Shown: positions 21,034-33,600 of the stretch, in pieces
Layout of the letters: each line of letters begins with the position of its first letter
Position numbering within the stretch: position 1 is the first letter of the stretch
Origin: Sweltsa coloradensis
Taxonomy: Eukaryota > Arthropoda > Insecta > Plecoptera > Chloroperlidae
DNA length: 64,000 nt
Assembly (NCBI GenBank): GCA_024449915.1
Contig: JAMZAV010004500.1
Coordinates: forward strand, 1-64,000
Reading direction: 5' to 3'
The notes under the pieces: model-generated
The model's input: the letters and a program-made list of their open reading frames with translations, nothing else
What the model was told of the DNA's origin: nothing
The model's database searches: none
Program-made: the position numbers and the translations under genes

Positions 21034-21835
21034 CAGGCGCGTGGAACTCCTTTTCGAGTGGGGAGGGAACAAACAAATCTGGCTGCCAAGCACGGGGGGT
21101 TTGGGGGGCGAGCCCCACAACACAGAGCCGCAGGCCGAAAATTTGAAAATTAGGTTTTTAGAGTTGGGTTTGTGGTTCTAGAAAAAAATCGTGTGCTGAA
21201 TGGCAATAACAAAATTAATGTATTTTTTGTAGGCCTCTACACAGTTAAAAACTATCAACTAAAATAAGTTGGAATAGTTAAGGAGATAGGACCATGCATG
21301 CTTTTGAGCCAGTTCAAAGAGCTGAAGGTATTTTCTTCATTATCTGAGGTTCTCCTTCTTCCACTGTCAGTGTAAAATTTTGTCCAAGTTCATAATTTAA
21401 ACTAACCAGCCACAACAAAGTCTTTGATTAAACACACCCCATACCCCGTAATACGGACTGCACTACCGTGTCACAACATCCCGCAGCTTTATATTAGAAA
21501 ACCAATGATTTAATAAATATGCATAATAAACAACAAATGTAACTACAAAATCGTAAAGAGTGAAATTACACTCAAGATTGTACAATAAAGATTCAGTCAT
21601 TCATTCGCTACCTATGGCAATTATAATGTACTTTTTACTCATTTAGGCCTACAAAAAACAAAAAGAATCACAGTGGGAAATTCAAAAATTGAAAAATTCG
21701 TTAAATCAGAATTGTTTCCGTGCGTATTTACAGTCTCGAGACTGAATTTCCAAAGATCTGAAGTTCCGTGGGGGGGTCACGGTAAAAAGGGGGGGGGAAA
21801 CTCCCCCCCATTTCCCCCCCCTTCCTACGCGCCTG
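21034..21835. mobile_element. hAT-type non-autonomous element, 802 bp
   Basis: Its ends are CAGGCGCGTGG (21034) and CTACGCGCCTG (to 21835). The 8-bp flanks GCTTTAAC (21026-21033) and GCTTCAAC (21836-21843) agree at seven of eight positions, the duplication length expected of hAT transposons. No transposase is seen. An internal block near 21090-21190 (GCCGCAGGCCGAAAATTTG, then GTTCTAGAAAAA) resembles 30890-30965, so the family has at least one other relative in the window. Confidence 0.75.
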
Positions 21836-21843
21836 GCTTCAAC

Positions 21844-22521
21844 CTTCTTCTTGTTTTGTTCCAATAGGCCTAGGTAAGGTAGGGTCCATCCTCGTCCAAT
21901 TTCACGAATTTAAACTACTCCTGGCTCATCACGGATGCCCCCTCTTGACTAAAATTACGCTGTGGACCCCACACTCGGTCTCCCAGGCCCCACAAAACTG
22001 TTCAAACAAAACTTAACCCCCCACACGGAAGCTGTTTACTCCCTTGGAATAAGCAAGAACCTCCCCTAACAAAAGGAACGTTCCACCCCACGAACTCGAG
22101 AGAGCGTTTCCCCTAGTCCTCCAGGCGCTACGCCACTGGGTGGACGTTGGCAGCGGTCGTGAACCAACAGCGCGCGCACCGACCGGCACCCGCCGGGCCG
22201 CGGACACTCCTCCTCGCAGCGCTGATGGCCGTCGCTTTCGCTTTCGTCACAATGAAAATCAGTGGCTCCTCGCAGTGACGCCCAAACAACAACTGGCTCG
22301 TAGCCTTGCAGCTGGGCGTTTGACCCGCTCAACCCTACTACGGCTGGCTGCTACTATGGTGGTATTTTACATCACCGCCCTAACACAGGTATTCTGTCTT
22401 ACCTTCACCTCGACAATTAGATAACACAAGTAAAAGATTAAAAATGCGGGCCGAAGCTACACCTAAACTTGAACCACTAGCATCTACAGTGGTAAGCTAA
22501 CCACCCCAAATCACAAACCGT
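21844..22521. other. Unassigned stretch
   Basis: Clean, G/C-balanced DNA with overlapping short ORFs on both strands (22066-22332 minus, 22140-22424 plus) that cover the same bases. Neither shows a recognisable domain. No splice-supported gene could be built by eye. Confidence 0.35.
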
Positions 22522-22709
22522 TTGCACGAAGCAAAAATTACAATGACAGATACGTGCTCATGTGAGACTTTAAAAACTTAAGAGGACTACCCCTATCGTA
22601 CACGTGTTGCACGACAGCAAAACTTACATGAATATACGTGCTCATTTGGACTTACAAAACTTAAGCGGACTACCCTATCTTTACACGTTGCACGAAGCAA
22701 AAAATTACG
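22522..22709. repeat. Two-unit tandem repeat, about 83 bp per unit
   Basis: TTGCACGA begins units at 22522, 22607 and 22688. Between them the words ATACGTGCTCAT, AACTTAAG and GGACTACCC recur in the same order. The third unit is only started. Units differ by substitutions and small indels, so the duplication is not recent. Confidence 0.65.
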
Positions 22710-25700
22710 CGGTTTCTGGAGACAACTCGGAAAACAAAAACTCCTGAACTCGGGACGTACCTACGGGCAACAGCTGGTTTCACTACCAACTCTAACAGTG
22801 CTCTGCGCACTTGCCAGGCCAAAAACACGTAGACACGGGGGCTCGCCCCCAAAACAGCTCTTAAGCTGAAAAAGCCACAAAACTTGACTCGACCCGATAC
22901 TCGACTTTCGGAACAAAACACTCGGTTTACGGACATTAACTCAACCTCAAGGAGCAAACTCTTGCGGACCGTTTAGCGATCCTGACAGAAACTTAGATCC
23001 CCCGGTGCTGCGGCGGCGACGGCTAAACCATCCAACAACTTCCACGCAGTGACACGAGGTTACGCCCACAAAACGTCCGCAAATCGGCTACACGGGGACT
23101 TACTGGTGACCACAACCACGGTTTCTAAGCTAGTTCGCGTGCAAAAGTGGGTGCTGAAGGGCTTAAATAGTGTCCCACAGGGCTAGCTTACCTTACGGAA
23201 AACACCTTCGTAAGAGACCAGACTGGAACACCCGACCAGTGTGGTCTACAAAACGCTTTGAATGCCCAGAAACAGTGGGTCCCACGCTCTGGTGTGCGAT
23301 AACAACGTCAACAAGGTAATAGGTTTCTAACAACGAATTTCCGTCGCGTCCTTGGGGACTAAACGACCTGCACACGCCAGCCCTAACAGTCCACACACAC
23401 ATCCAAGTTAAAATACCATTTTCCGTCGTGTTCCTAGTCTATGAGCCGCGTCAATGCAACCTGTTGCATTCTCCAGCTGTCTGGCAGCTAATTGCCGTGT
23501 TGACAAGAATTCTTTTCGCCGGCTACGCGGCCTCTCGCGGCATCTGCGTTGATCGGTTCGTCTTCTCTCGCTCTCTGCGCGTACTCCACAGTGCCTAGAG
23601 TCGAACGCACGTGGCGGTATTCTCTCTCCTGACCGATTCTCTCTCTCGGTAGCCGGTAGGTTCAGCTGTCTGTCAGATCAGCCGACCTGTCACTCCTCGG
23701 GCGAGGCTTTGCTGCGCTAGCGGACACACGCCTAGCTAGGTAACAGCTGAGACTTTCACTCCTCCCTCCCCTCTTCGAGGGCCATGCTGCTTCGCGCTAC
23801 CCCCACGGTTCCTCGAAACCCTTATGCTAATTACGCAGAATTACTTTACCACGTTCTCTGCAGGACAAACTAAAATATATTATAAGAAAAGCGCATATTT
23901 TTAAAAACAAGGTTTACATACGCCACAGATAACAATGCTTGCCGTTCCCGACGGTACTGTCTCATTGTACCTCTTAAACTGAAGTACACGCCCCTGCCAC
24001 GAAGGCAACACAAAAGAAAGAAAGACGGCGAATTAAAAACAATTTACAAAACAAAGTCCCGTACGTTCCCGTGACGTTACAAATCTCAAAGACTAGGCTC
24101 GCAAAGAAACTACACGAAAGTGTTCGCCCGCTACTTCTCACACTACACTGAGTGGGCGTGCCTACTCATGACGACAAAGCTACTGCGCGTATCGACAAAC
24201 AAATTCACAACAAGTTGACTCACTGGACGTGCCTGGAACTCGAATTCTAACTGTGAAATTCCAAACTCTACGGGAACTTTACTGACCGACAGATTGCGCA
24301 AACATGCGACGAAAAACTCGAAACGCACTTGCAAACGAGTTGTGGCGTGTCCACACAAGCACCAAAAGAACCTCTACGTACCATCTTACGCCACGGAGGC
24401 AACAAAAAACATCGGGGAACCCTAGGTCTTAGAGATTCAGAGGCTATCCTAGATCTATCGGCGTGATACCATCGATTAGATCGGCTTGTATTGTCACAGG
24501 TACGTGCCTCTAGGTGCGACCCAGTCTAGCTACCACAGGTACGTCCTGGCTCAAGGCACACGAGAATCTCAAAAAGATGCATGATCCTGGCGAGGTGGAC
24601 AACGATGTAGCCGTAGGGTAGGTAATCACAGTTTACCGGTTCAGTATCGTGGTACTTTGTACAAAGACGATAATTACAATGCGTTGCTTGGCAATATTTC
24701 AAGTCATTAGTTCCATGAGTTGATATGGAGCGTGAGTCTTACTTCTACCCTTGCTGCTTCCCAATGTGCTGTCCGCTGACAGTCAAAGGTCGATGACCTG
24801 CGCGTAACTAGCGTCGCCCCTTAACGGAAACTCCCGTCAGCTGTGGTCGCTGCAGACACAAGTGCGCGCTACGTGACACTTCCCTACTTCACCGGAGCTG
24901 GTCTAGCGCGGCACCTCTCTCGGGGGGCCGGACTTGACAGTTGCACTCACTAGACATTACACTCGACTAGACCTCGTTCATCAGCGAGCACACGGGCATT
25001 CGTAACTGATGAACCGAACCTTACCCCAAGCTCTCTTTGGCATTAGGTGGGCGGTCGTCTCCTCTTAACCCTTGCCACTATACTCCCCTAGCTTCACATC
25101 TCTTTATAGCAGGAATGTGTTTAAGCTCTTCATTTTCACTTTTCGTCAAGCTGTGTGAACAGCGTTGTTTTGCATTCCAACTCGGACCTGCTACCCCCAC
25201 CGCTTCCTGTGTTTCCCAACTGCTGGGCCACCCACGGTTTAAGTGTTTCTTTCAAACACCCCGTTAATTAGCCAACATTTTGTTAGCGTTCCGGGTCCGT
25301 CTGCGTTTAGACCTAGACCCTATCGCCTATCGGCCCCAAGCATTGGGACATTGTTCGAAGTGGTTCCGGGTACACTCACTGCACATATCCCGGTCCTGGT
25401 ACCAGTCACGTCCAAGGTTCTTTGATGCGTCGCATCCCACAACCAAAACGTCTCGATAGCCTAGCTTTGATTAACACTTCTTTGACATTTTTTGTCAATT
25501 AATTAGCCCACAATCGACAGTCTTCTCTACGATATCCGGGGGCGCACTTTGGTCGGATCGGACCCCCGTCGTCGTTAGATAGTTGAACAGGCTCGGGACC
25601 GTCAGCGCTCTGTTGCCTGATCGTCCCTAGATATTTCGGGTTCGATTCCGAGGACTGTGCTGCTTCGCTAGATCGACCTGTTATGTTCTCATGCGGTCAC

Positions 25701-26260
25701 TCTCCAATGCAGTATTAGTTAGCGATTATGGCGCGCGATTTTTCCCCCAAACTCTTTCGAATATCCTCACCATTTTCCGCGTCTCTCCTATCACTAGGCC
25801 TGTTCCATCGCTGTTCGGCCTCCCTAAACTTTTGGTCGATTTTGTCTAAAAATAAATTTCTAGCATCGCATTCAGTTCCGATTCCGGACCGGCGGATCGT
25901 CCTCTGACGTGGAGACACTCATTTCCCTCGCTACGCGATTCTAATACTAATGTTTCGTTGCCGGCCTCCGGATCCGTCTGCTGGCTTCCGTGGAAGGATG
26001 CGTTCCCCGCAACAACCCTCTGTCCCCCCGTGATCTGTTGTCACGCACGTACTGCACCCCTTGGCTCTATGAAAGCGCTCGGCACCTCCTGACCGCTAGG
26101 CTCTGCCGCGCTGATATCTCTACTCTCGCCTCTACGCCGCGCGTTGAAGCGTTCTTTTCCTGGCGCCGTCCGCCATGTTGTACGTGTGACAATTCTTCGC
26201 ATTATTTTTACTTTTAATTCTATTCTCGGTACGTCCGTCGGAAGTTAGAAAAGCCCCACG
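22710..26260. other. Unassigned region, possibly the interior of a minus-strand LTR element
   Basis: No recognised protein domain in either strand. It lies where the body of the element belonging to the LTR at 26362-27064 should be. Short minus-strand ORFs occur, for example 25715-25918 with a charged REAEQRWNRPSDRRD segment and one at about 25500-25690. They do not join into a gag or pol reading that I can identify. A CT-rich segment lies at 23500-23760. It could be a non-coding large LTR derivative, or unrelated host DNA. Confidence 0.35.
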
Positions 26261-26265
26261 TGGGC

Positions 26266-26361
26266 GCCAATTGTGATGTAGGTCCAATTGTGACTTTCTG
26301 AGTCCACTAAGCCACTCGACTGAGGACACCGACCCTTTACTGCCACCACGTTGGGCGCCAA
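26266..26361 (-). repeat. Primer-binding-site-like sequence and a second PBS copy
   Basis: On the minus strand TTGGCGCCCAACG (complement of 26349-26361) follows directly after an LTR ending TCACA. A second TTGGCGCCCACGTGGGG (complement of about 26258-26274) also follows a TCACA end 80-90 bp further on. This is the arrangement of an LTR retrotransposon 5' end. The doubling suggests an LTR remnant or local duplication. Confidence 0.6.
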
Positions 26362-27064
26362 TGTGACTTGTAGGCTGGTTCGAAATCGAAAGTCGCAAAA
26401 AAACAAGATCCTAGGTCCGCAATAATTCCCCCCCCCCCCCAAAAAAAAATAATAAAAAAATCAAAAAAGTGGCTCTCTAAAACTAAAACTCATTCACGAA
26501 ATTGTACAAAGAAACACAAAGTAAATAACCCGAAACTCACGGACAAACGATTCAGGCACGCCGCTGGAAAGTAGCCTTCAACGAGCCGTTGGAATCTGTG
26601 ACCCAAAGTACACAGGTCCCAAAAACTTCACCCTGGCGCTGCGATGAGGTGCGGTCGCCTCCCAGGCGATGATGCTCTGACGGTACCCAGTCCTTAGGTC
26701 CTCACGTGCTTAGTGAATAGTCTACAGGCTAAGCAAATAGCGAGAGCATGCCTTGGTGATTGATGACGGCTTCGACGTGATGCGTCAAATGCTTCGGGTA
26801 TGATGGAACAAAGGGATGCTTGCAAATATTGACTCGACTCACTAATTTCTGGAAGTATAAAATTCAAACGTTGTATTTTGGACTTTAGTTGGCAAACATG
26901 ATACAAATATGGCAAGTTGAGAATAATAAAAATGAAAAAAAAATTAATTAATTGGATCCCAATTTCCCCCATTAAATTGTTCAAAATTTCAAATTAAAAA
27001 TGACCAAAATTACATAAACATACAGGTTTCCTTATGACATAAATAGGTTTGTTTTCTATCAACA
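26362..27064 (-). repeat. 703-bp LTR of a gypsy- or BEL-type retrotransposon
   Basis: On the minus strand the block runs TGTTGATAG...AAGTCACA, with the TG...CA ends of an LTR. It is followed by a PBS (26349-26361) and preceded by a purine-rich CTGGGGAGAG. The latter is what would be expected before a 3' LTR, so this LTR could be shared by two tandem copies or be a recombined one. A second copy of this LTR was not found in the window, so the call rests on ends and PBS only. Confidence 0.55.
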
Positions 27065-28268
27065 CTCTCCCCAGGCTGGCCTTGTCCAACGACGGCCAAG
27101 TGCGGTATGCTTCAGGTTAGCGACCGGGCGTTCCGTCCGTGTCCGGCGAGTTCCAGGCGTCCTGGTCCAGAGTTTCCTTCGGGAACGACGTGGGAATATT
27201 CGACGTAGCGATGGGGAGGGGTACGGGGAAAATGGTGCACGCACAATAGGGGGCCCTAAAACTGCATGGATGCGCCGAAGGCATAGATCCCACCAGCATC
27301 ATGTGCTGACTGAGGAGGTCGGGAAAACTGTTAGTATCGAGCAGGGAAAAAGTATTAATCGTCAAACAAGGAAAATGTATGGTTAAGTTAGGAAAAACAG
27401 GAAGAAACAGGTCAAATAAACAGTATGGATGTCCCATGATCAGGCGTGGGCGTCTCGTTTCATGGAGGATAGGAAAAAATGGCGCTAACACAGCATGGCG
27501 GGCCAAGGATTTCTCTTTCTCTCTCAGTAACGTAATATCGAAAAAGAAGTATAATCGTAACTATCTAGTTGCCTTTTTGGTCGGCGACGCTTCTCGTCGT
27601 CTTCCCGTTGTGAATTCCGGACTCCATAGCTCCTTTGATACACTCCCGGTACGGCAAAAACTACTTTTTCTCGCACTTAGTCACAAGATGATCCCGCTTC
27701 GGTTCTTCCTTTCGACCAAGTGGACGCACAACCCCGTAGCAACGTCCTTGCGCATGCGCTCCCACGCATTTTAGGCGGGTGTCGCGCATCTCTCAGGCGC
27801 GGGTGGGTCGAGTCGCCGCAAATTCAAACTTCGAGTGCCCGCCGATGGCTCTAAGCCAATGGGACGGCAACGTTACTCAAATCACGGTCTACTCGATTCC
27901 ACCTGTTGGTGTTACTTTCCACGAGGCACTGGCTCCCTGGCCTGGCTCGCTGGCCTGGCCGCATTCCGATGTCACGTGACTATTGATTTTCTCGGTTGTC
28001 GCCTGAACGAACGATCCCCACATCGACCGTCTGAGCTACCCTACAGGCCGAGCTCGCGTTCCCGAAAACTATGCATAAAAAATCGATTGACAAACCACCT
28101 TGTCAATCGCCTATAGCCCCCTAGTAGGCTATTTACGTAGACCATAGGTCTAATTACTAGGCACTGAAAACACTTGTGATATTATTTTAGTAAGATTTCT
28201 CCGCTTTATGGTAAACTTTGGATATTTGCGTATGCAAATATTTATGCAAAAATTTGGGTGTGGCAGGC
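27065..28268. other. Unassigned stretch upstream of the LTR
   Basis: A 129-codon minus-strand ORF (27117-27506) and a 131-codon plus-strand ORF (27379-27774) overlap over 128 bp. Neither contains a motif I recognise. The minus-strand ORF ends shortly before the purine tract at 27065-27074, so it could be the 3' end of a retroelement protein. That is only positional. Confidence 0.3.
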
Positions 28269-28269
28269 C

Positions 28270-28566
28270 TAACAGGCTGCCCGGCCACAGCGCATTATAG
28301 CTGCAAGGACAAAATTTCAAAGTGACAGTGCTACTGCAAGACGTACATCTTTAGACATTCCATTGCTAGAAAGTTACAGGAAAAAAGTAGAACTGCAATT
28401 TTTATGGGGAATGTTACACGGTACTATTGATCTGGACCCTTACGCAAGATTGCAAGTCTGTAGTCGAGGAGCAGAATTGGTAGAGGGATTAATTTCTCAA
28501 GCCTCCATTGCAACGAAAACAGCTACCAAAATGGATATCACTACTACAGCGACGTGTAATGAATGA
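28270..28566 (+). CDS. Hypothetical open frame of about 97 codons
   Basis: The frame is open from just after a stop at about 28269 to TGA at 28564. It has no ATG near the start, so if real it would be an exon or a fragment. It includes KVELQFLWGMLHGTIDLDPY and a Thr/Ala-rich tail. I do not recognise the family. No convincing acceptor or donor sites were assigned. Chance occurrence is quite possible. Confidence 0.15.
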
Positions 28567-28569
28567 ATG

Positions 28570-29284
28570 CTCTTCCGTGGCGTTAAGGAGATATCGCTCA
28601 TGTATATATCTTTTAAATTGCCCTAAAGCCAAACATGTTCTTGAACCATTTACCAAGTAATCTGCAGCTTTTATTACTGAATTCATTTTAGTAGCTTCAT
28701 TGAAAGGGTTATACTTATTTCTATTACTTATTTTCTATATTTTAATAGGTATTAATACTGATTGTAAAATGTGTTATCTTTACTTAATATTTATTTGTTA
28801 TAAGAGTTGGCAGTCTCACCCAAGTAGTGTTGGGAGCTCTGCACACTTTTTCTGCCAGGAACTCGTGTACATTTAAACAATGAATAGGGTTACGGAAAAA
28901 TAACTAAAAATATAAAAAAAGTATAAACCTCATTATGGTGGGTTCTTTCCAAATAAGTCTATGTTAGAATTTAAAATGCCCTATTCTCCACCACTTTCTG
29001 CTATGTCCTTACATTTAAGCCCACATTTCAAGTGTTCTTCCTTTTTGCCCCTTTATAACGACTTGCAATTTATTATTGTCCAAAGCTCGACCATGCATAG
29101 GTTTTGGCACTACCACATAGACTGACCCTTGCACAAACTTGATAGTTCTTTTTTGTCTTGAGTGAGCCACGGAACGCTCAACATGATTTGTGCAGCTAGA
29201 CAGTGGCACACATACAACCGAATTTGCCAAAAAAGCAATGTTATCCTAATTTGGCACTTACCACGTTATGGAATAGCGCCCTTC
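28570..29284. other. Unassigned A/T-rich stretch
   Basis: No gene or element end recognised. Confidence 0.35.
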
Positions 29285-29395
29285 ATATGAATTCATAAAA
29301 TTAAGGTTCTGTGAAAAAACCATTACAATCGGATAAAGCATAGGTGTTATAATTCGAAGAAATATTTTAAAAATAAAAGAAAATCGTAAAATGCG
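29285..29395. repeat. Fragment of the type II CTAGG/CTCATCC family
   Basis: The string GAATTCATAAAATTAAGGTTC, then a GTGAAAAAACCATTAC block and GGATAAAGCAT, matches the interior of the elements at 12080-12330 and 42840-43060. Neither terminus is present. Confidence 0.6.
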
Positions 29396-29451
29396 GACAC
29401 AAATCTAAATCCGGTCTGTCCCGCATTTTTTGGGACGTCTGGTCAACCTAC

Positions 29452-29511
29452 ATGGAAACTACCCAACAGTTCAATGTGAGTCATAAATTTGAATTGTTGG
29501 GTAGTTTTCAT
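29452..29511. repeat. Hairpin with a 23-bp stem
   Basis: ATGGAAACTACCCAACAG..CAA (29452-29474) and its inverted copy (29489-29511) pair at 21 of 23 positions around a 14-base loop. No tRNA or other RNA family was recognised. It may be a remnant of a small TIR element. Confidence 0.6.
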
Positions 29512-30664
29512 GATTGTAAAAAAATGTGTAGTGTTTTAGATCATTAGTAGTTCAATTTTACCACTAGTCATACTACCATGTCTGCCAGACGTGCCTCAGG
29601 AGTCAGGAACACCTGTGCCTCGCCAACTACCACGTCTGCCAGATGGGCGTCATGGGTTGTAGGGGGTGTTGCTATGTCAATAGTGGATGGCATGTGAATC
29701 AATGGAGGGGAATCAAATTTGGAATATATTGTGTTTTAGAATACCGGTAGGCCCTAGGTAGGCCTACGTATTAAAAATGTTGGGTGATATATTTTTTTCA
29801 GAAAAAGTTTGAGGGGAAGTAATCCTGGGCAATAGTTGTTAGGGCGGTGGGGGGAGAGGAACGAAATGATGAGAACCAATCAAATTACCTAAAGGGCCAA
29901 GTAAAATAGGTAGGCCTAGAGGTCTATATTGATTTTTTTTTTAGATTGTCAACCAAAACATTGAGGGAAGTAGAGGGTGCAAGGGGCATGCAACTATGGA
30001 GATTGTGGATGGGAAGAAAAGAAGAAAAAAAGAAAATTACAAATTTTCTTACCTTTTTGTTGAAAAAGGAATTTTAAGTTATTTTGGGAAATGTTTGACA
30101 TAAAGTGTTGGGGGAGGGGGGAGTAGTGACTTTGGTTGGGGTCGTAAGTGGCTAAATGTTAATATCAGATAAAAAAAAAAATTACCTTAAAGGTAAAGAT
30201 TTTTTTGGGGGGGTCATCACCAATTTTTCCACCAAATTTGTCTAGATTGGAAAGGATCTTGCAAAATTATCAGCAGGGGAAATAACTTTTATTGTAATGT
30301 GTGTACTTTTTTTTGGAATGATGAAAATATGTGGGGGGGGGGGTTCCAATGAGTGTGATGGGAAGGGGGCGGTAATGGATGCTCATGTTAATGTGTGATG
30401 AAATCTGACAAAATAACCTTGGAGGGAAAAAATATTGAACTTGGGCCTAGGTAGTTTTTTAGAATAAAAAAAAAAATCACAACATACTATGAGGGGGGAG
30501 GCGAAAAAAAAACTGGTGGGAGCTAAAAATCAATGTGTGATAACATCTGATAAAATTTCCAAAAAGGGGAAGAAAATTTTGAATTTTACTTTTTTGTTTT
30601 TCCACATAATTTTTATTTTAAATCTAGTATTTCATGGCAAAACAAGGGTTTATTAATGAAGGTC
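29512..30664. other. Purine-rich unassigned stretch
   Basis: Long G and A runs and repeated TGTGTGATGAAATCTGA / TGTGTGATAACATCTGA words (about 30392 and 30534) suggest a degenerate internal tandem repeat. No gene recognised. Confidence 0.35.
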
Positions 30665-33600
30665 TAGGGGTCATTCCATTTCACATCACCCAATGGGTGT
30701 TGCATGACCATTTTTAATATTTTTCAAAAAAATCATGTGGATTGCCACTTAGATATGAGCTCCAGAACACCACTTCCGAAAAAATTGGGACCAACGGTCT
30801 CAACACGTGTTTAATTTGTAAGGAAAAGGTGGGTACACACTGAAAAAACCGGGTGAGGAATTATTATTAAGGGGACAGTACGGGGGGGTTGGGGGCAACT
30901 ACGGCGGAGCAGGCAAAAATTTAAAATCAGGTTTAGAGTGTGTTTTGTGCGTTCTAGGAAAAATAAGTGGGCTCGAATGCAATACAAATCAATAGCTTTT
31001 TGGACAGTAATAACTATAAAACTATAAAAAAAAAGATTCGGAGTAGGACGAGACCCATTCACAACCATTTTGAAGATGCATATCATTAGTCTGTGACGTC
31101 AACAATAATGGGGAAAATTGTCGAAATTGTTGGTCTATTACTCTTCAAAGGGGAGGGCTGAGTGTACTAAGTTTATTATAGTTATAAATTTATTCACAGT
31201 AAATTGAATATGTAGCATGTGGCGTGAAAAATAATTATATATAAAATTATTCTTGTTTTATTATAATTATTAGCCAACAATGTGAGTGTTACGTCCTATA
31301 ATCATGAAAAAAAAGGTGGGTATACTAAGTTATACCCACAAAATAGGTTGTCTTAAATTATTTTAATTTTATTATTACCAAAAAAAATAAGCCAATGGTT
31401 CTCAATATTTGGCCTCGAAGTTTAAGCCCTAGGAGCGAATTGCCCGCTTTAAGCATTAGACGATTATCTTAACACATCTAAACCGTTAGAGATATTAAAA
31501 AGAAATTCAAAGAGCTAAGTTGATCCAAATTGAATGCCTCTTTACAAAGTATGGCAGAACTGGCTACATATGAAATATTCATTGCTATAGCTGGCCAAAG
31601 TGCAGGTAAGTTATTGGCTTTTTCTTCAACTTTAGTCATGCAAAATTTCCCAAGAAGGGTTTGTTTTTTTTCAAAAATACCTCTTGGAAATTTTTGGTGT
31701 GGTGTACTATGACATCTTAAGTGTCTAAATTCAGACACAAATTTTAGGTCTTGGTATCTCTTCCACTATAAAAAAAAACCATGAAATCATTCAAAAACCC
31801 TAAATGGACCCTCTTCTCCCATTTACCAAATGGGGGGAGGGGTAAATTTTTGGGGAGTGGAATAGGAGAAGTAGAAGCTCCTAGTGATCAAGTTTAAACC
31901 CTGAAAATTTAATTAATGTATTTTGGAAGTGGTGTGGGAAGTGACAATTTTTTCAAGTGACCTAAAAAACCTAGTATTTTACAAGGCAATGTATCAACAA
32001 TATGCACCACTACAGCTAGGGAGCTAGAAGGTTTGAATGTTTCATGCAGAGGGAATAAGAATTAAGTAGAACCTAAGTTCTGTACTTATATCAGTTTGAC
32101 ATCATATGTGGGTTATATCATTACTCAGTATGCTGACGGAGTTACGATCTTTCAGTCGCAGTCGTTCAATTCAAGTGGCGATAACACTCGCAAGATCGTT
32201 AAGGCGGGGACCACACGTTGTACCTGGTTGTTTTTTTTCTATGGTATTGAGTTCCATCATGATGGAAGAAGTTCACAAATAGTCCATATTCTCCACTAAT
32301 GTCTCCACTATCTTACCCAGCCATCCCGTTGCGCATATTAAAGTGCATGCAACGGTACCGTAATTGTTACTTTTAGGTTTAATATATTGTCCACTGTTTG
32401 ATTTTACTTTGTGTATCACGGACCTATCAAAAAACAACAGAACCGGATGTTCTGGTATGAATACTCATCGAAGTTATCTATGGGACACATCCATGTAGTT
32501 CTTGTATTAGAATGTACATGAGTTGTCATACAAACTGAGAGAGCATTCTCTTCTTGGATAATTTCAGCCGATGACAAAAAAAAATGTATGCCTTTAAATT
32601 TCGAAGAGCAGAAATGAAACAGGATGAGTTCATTACATGCTTGTTTCTAAAAAAAAATTGTGTTCATCGCTGAAATTATCAGAAGAGAATGCTCTTCAGT
32701 CGGTAATGACAAATCAGACAGTTCCTAATACAAGAAAACCTACACATGGAAGTAGTCCATAGATAACAACACGATGAAAGTATACGAACATCCGTTTCTG
32801 TTGTTTTGAAAAGGTACCTGATGTCACAAAAGTAAAATTAAAACAGGGAATATCTTTACCTAAAAAGTTAACGATTAGCCGGTTACGTTGCATGCATTTT
32901 CCGATGCAAACTAGTGGCTGGGTAAGTGTGGAGGACATTAGTGGAGACTATGGACTATTCTGGTGAACTCTTCCATACATGGGACCAGATACAAAATTCA
33001 AAAAAACCAAAATCGGTACAAGTGGGTCCCGCCTTAAACTCTTGCGAGTTTATCGCCACTTGAATGACGATGCAGGGACGGAAAGATCGTATACATCAGC
33101 AGAACAGTACTGAGTAATGATATAACCACATGATGTCAACTGATTAAGGTACAGATTAGGTTCTACTTAATATTATTCCTTCTGACATGAAATCTTCAAA
33201 ACATTCTAGCTCCCTAAGGCGTAGTGTACAAATTGGTTGATAACATGGCCTTGTAAAATTATTTTAGGTCACATTGAAAAAAATTGTCACTTCAACACCA
33301 CTTCAAAATACATTAATGAAAATTTAAGGAATTTAACTTGACCCAAAGGAGATTCTATTCCACTCCCCTCAAAAATTAACCCCTCCCCCAGTTGAGTAAA
33401 TATGGGGGAAAAGGGATTATTTAAGGGTTTTGAATGATTCATTGATGTTTTTATAGTGGAATGAGATACAAATACTAAAAATTTGTGTGTTGAAATTAGA
33501 CACTTAGATCACACACCCAAAAAATTCAAGAAGTAGTTTAAACCATTCTTGGGAAATTTTGATGGAGTAAAGTGAAGAACAAGCCCAAATAACTGCTGAC

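Noticed and set aside
22066..22424. Opposed ORFs near 22.1-22.4 kb as a gene
   Set aside because: Plus and minus frames cover the same bases and show no recognisable domain.
27117..27774. Minus 129-codon and plus 131-codon ORFs as host genes
   Set aside because: They overlap, and no domain, homology or splice pattern is recognised. Kept only as an unassigned stretch.
30803..31388. Firm assignment of the foldback insert to the 21034 hAT family
   Set aside because: Only an internal block of roughly 75 bp is similar. The ends do not match and the flanking duplication is 14-15 bp, not 8.
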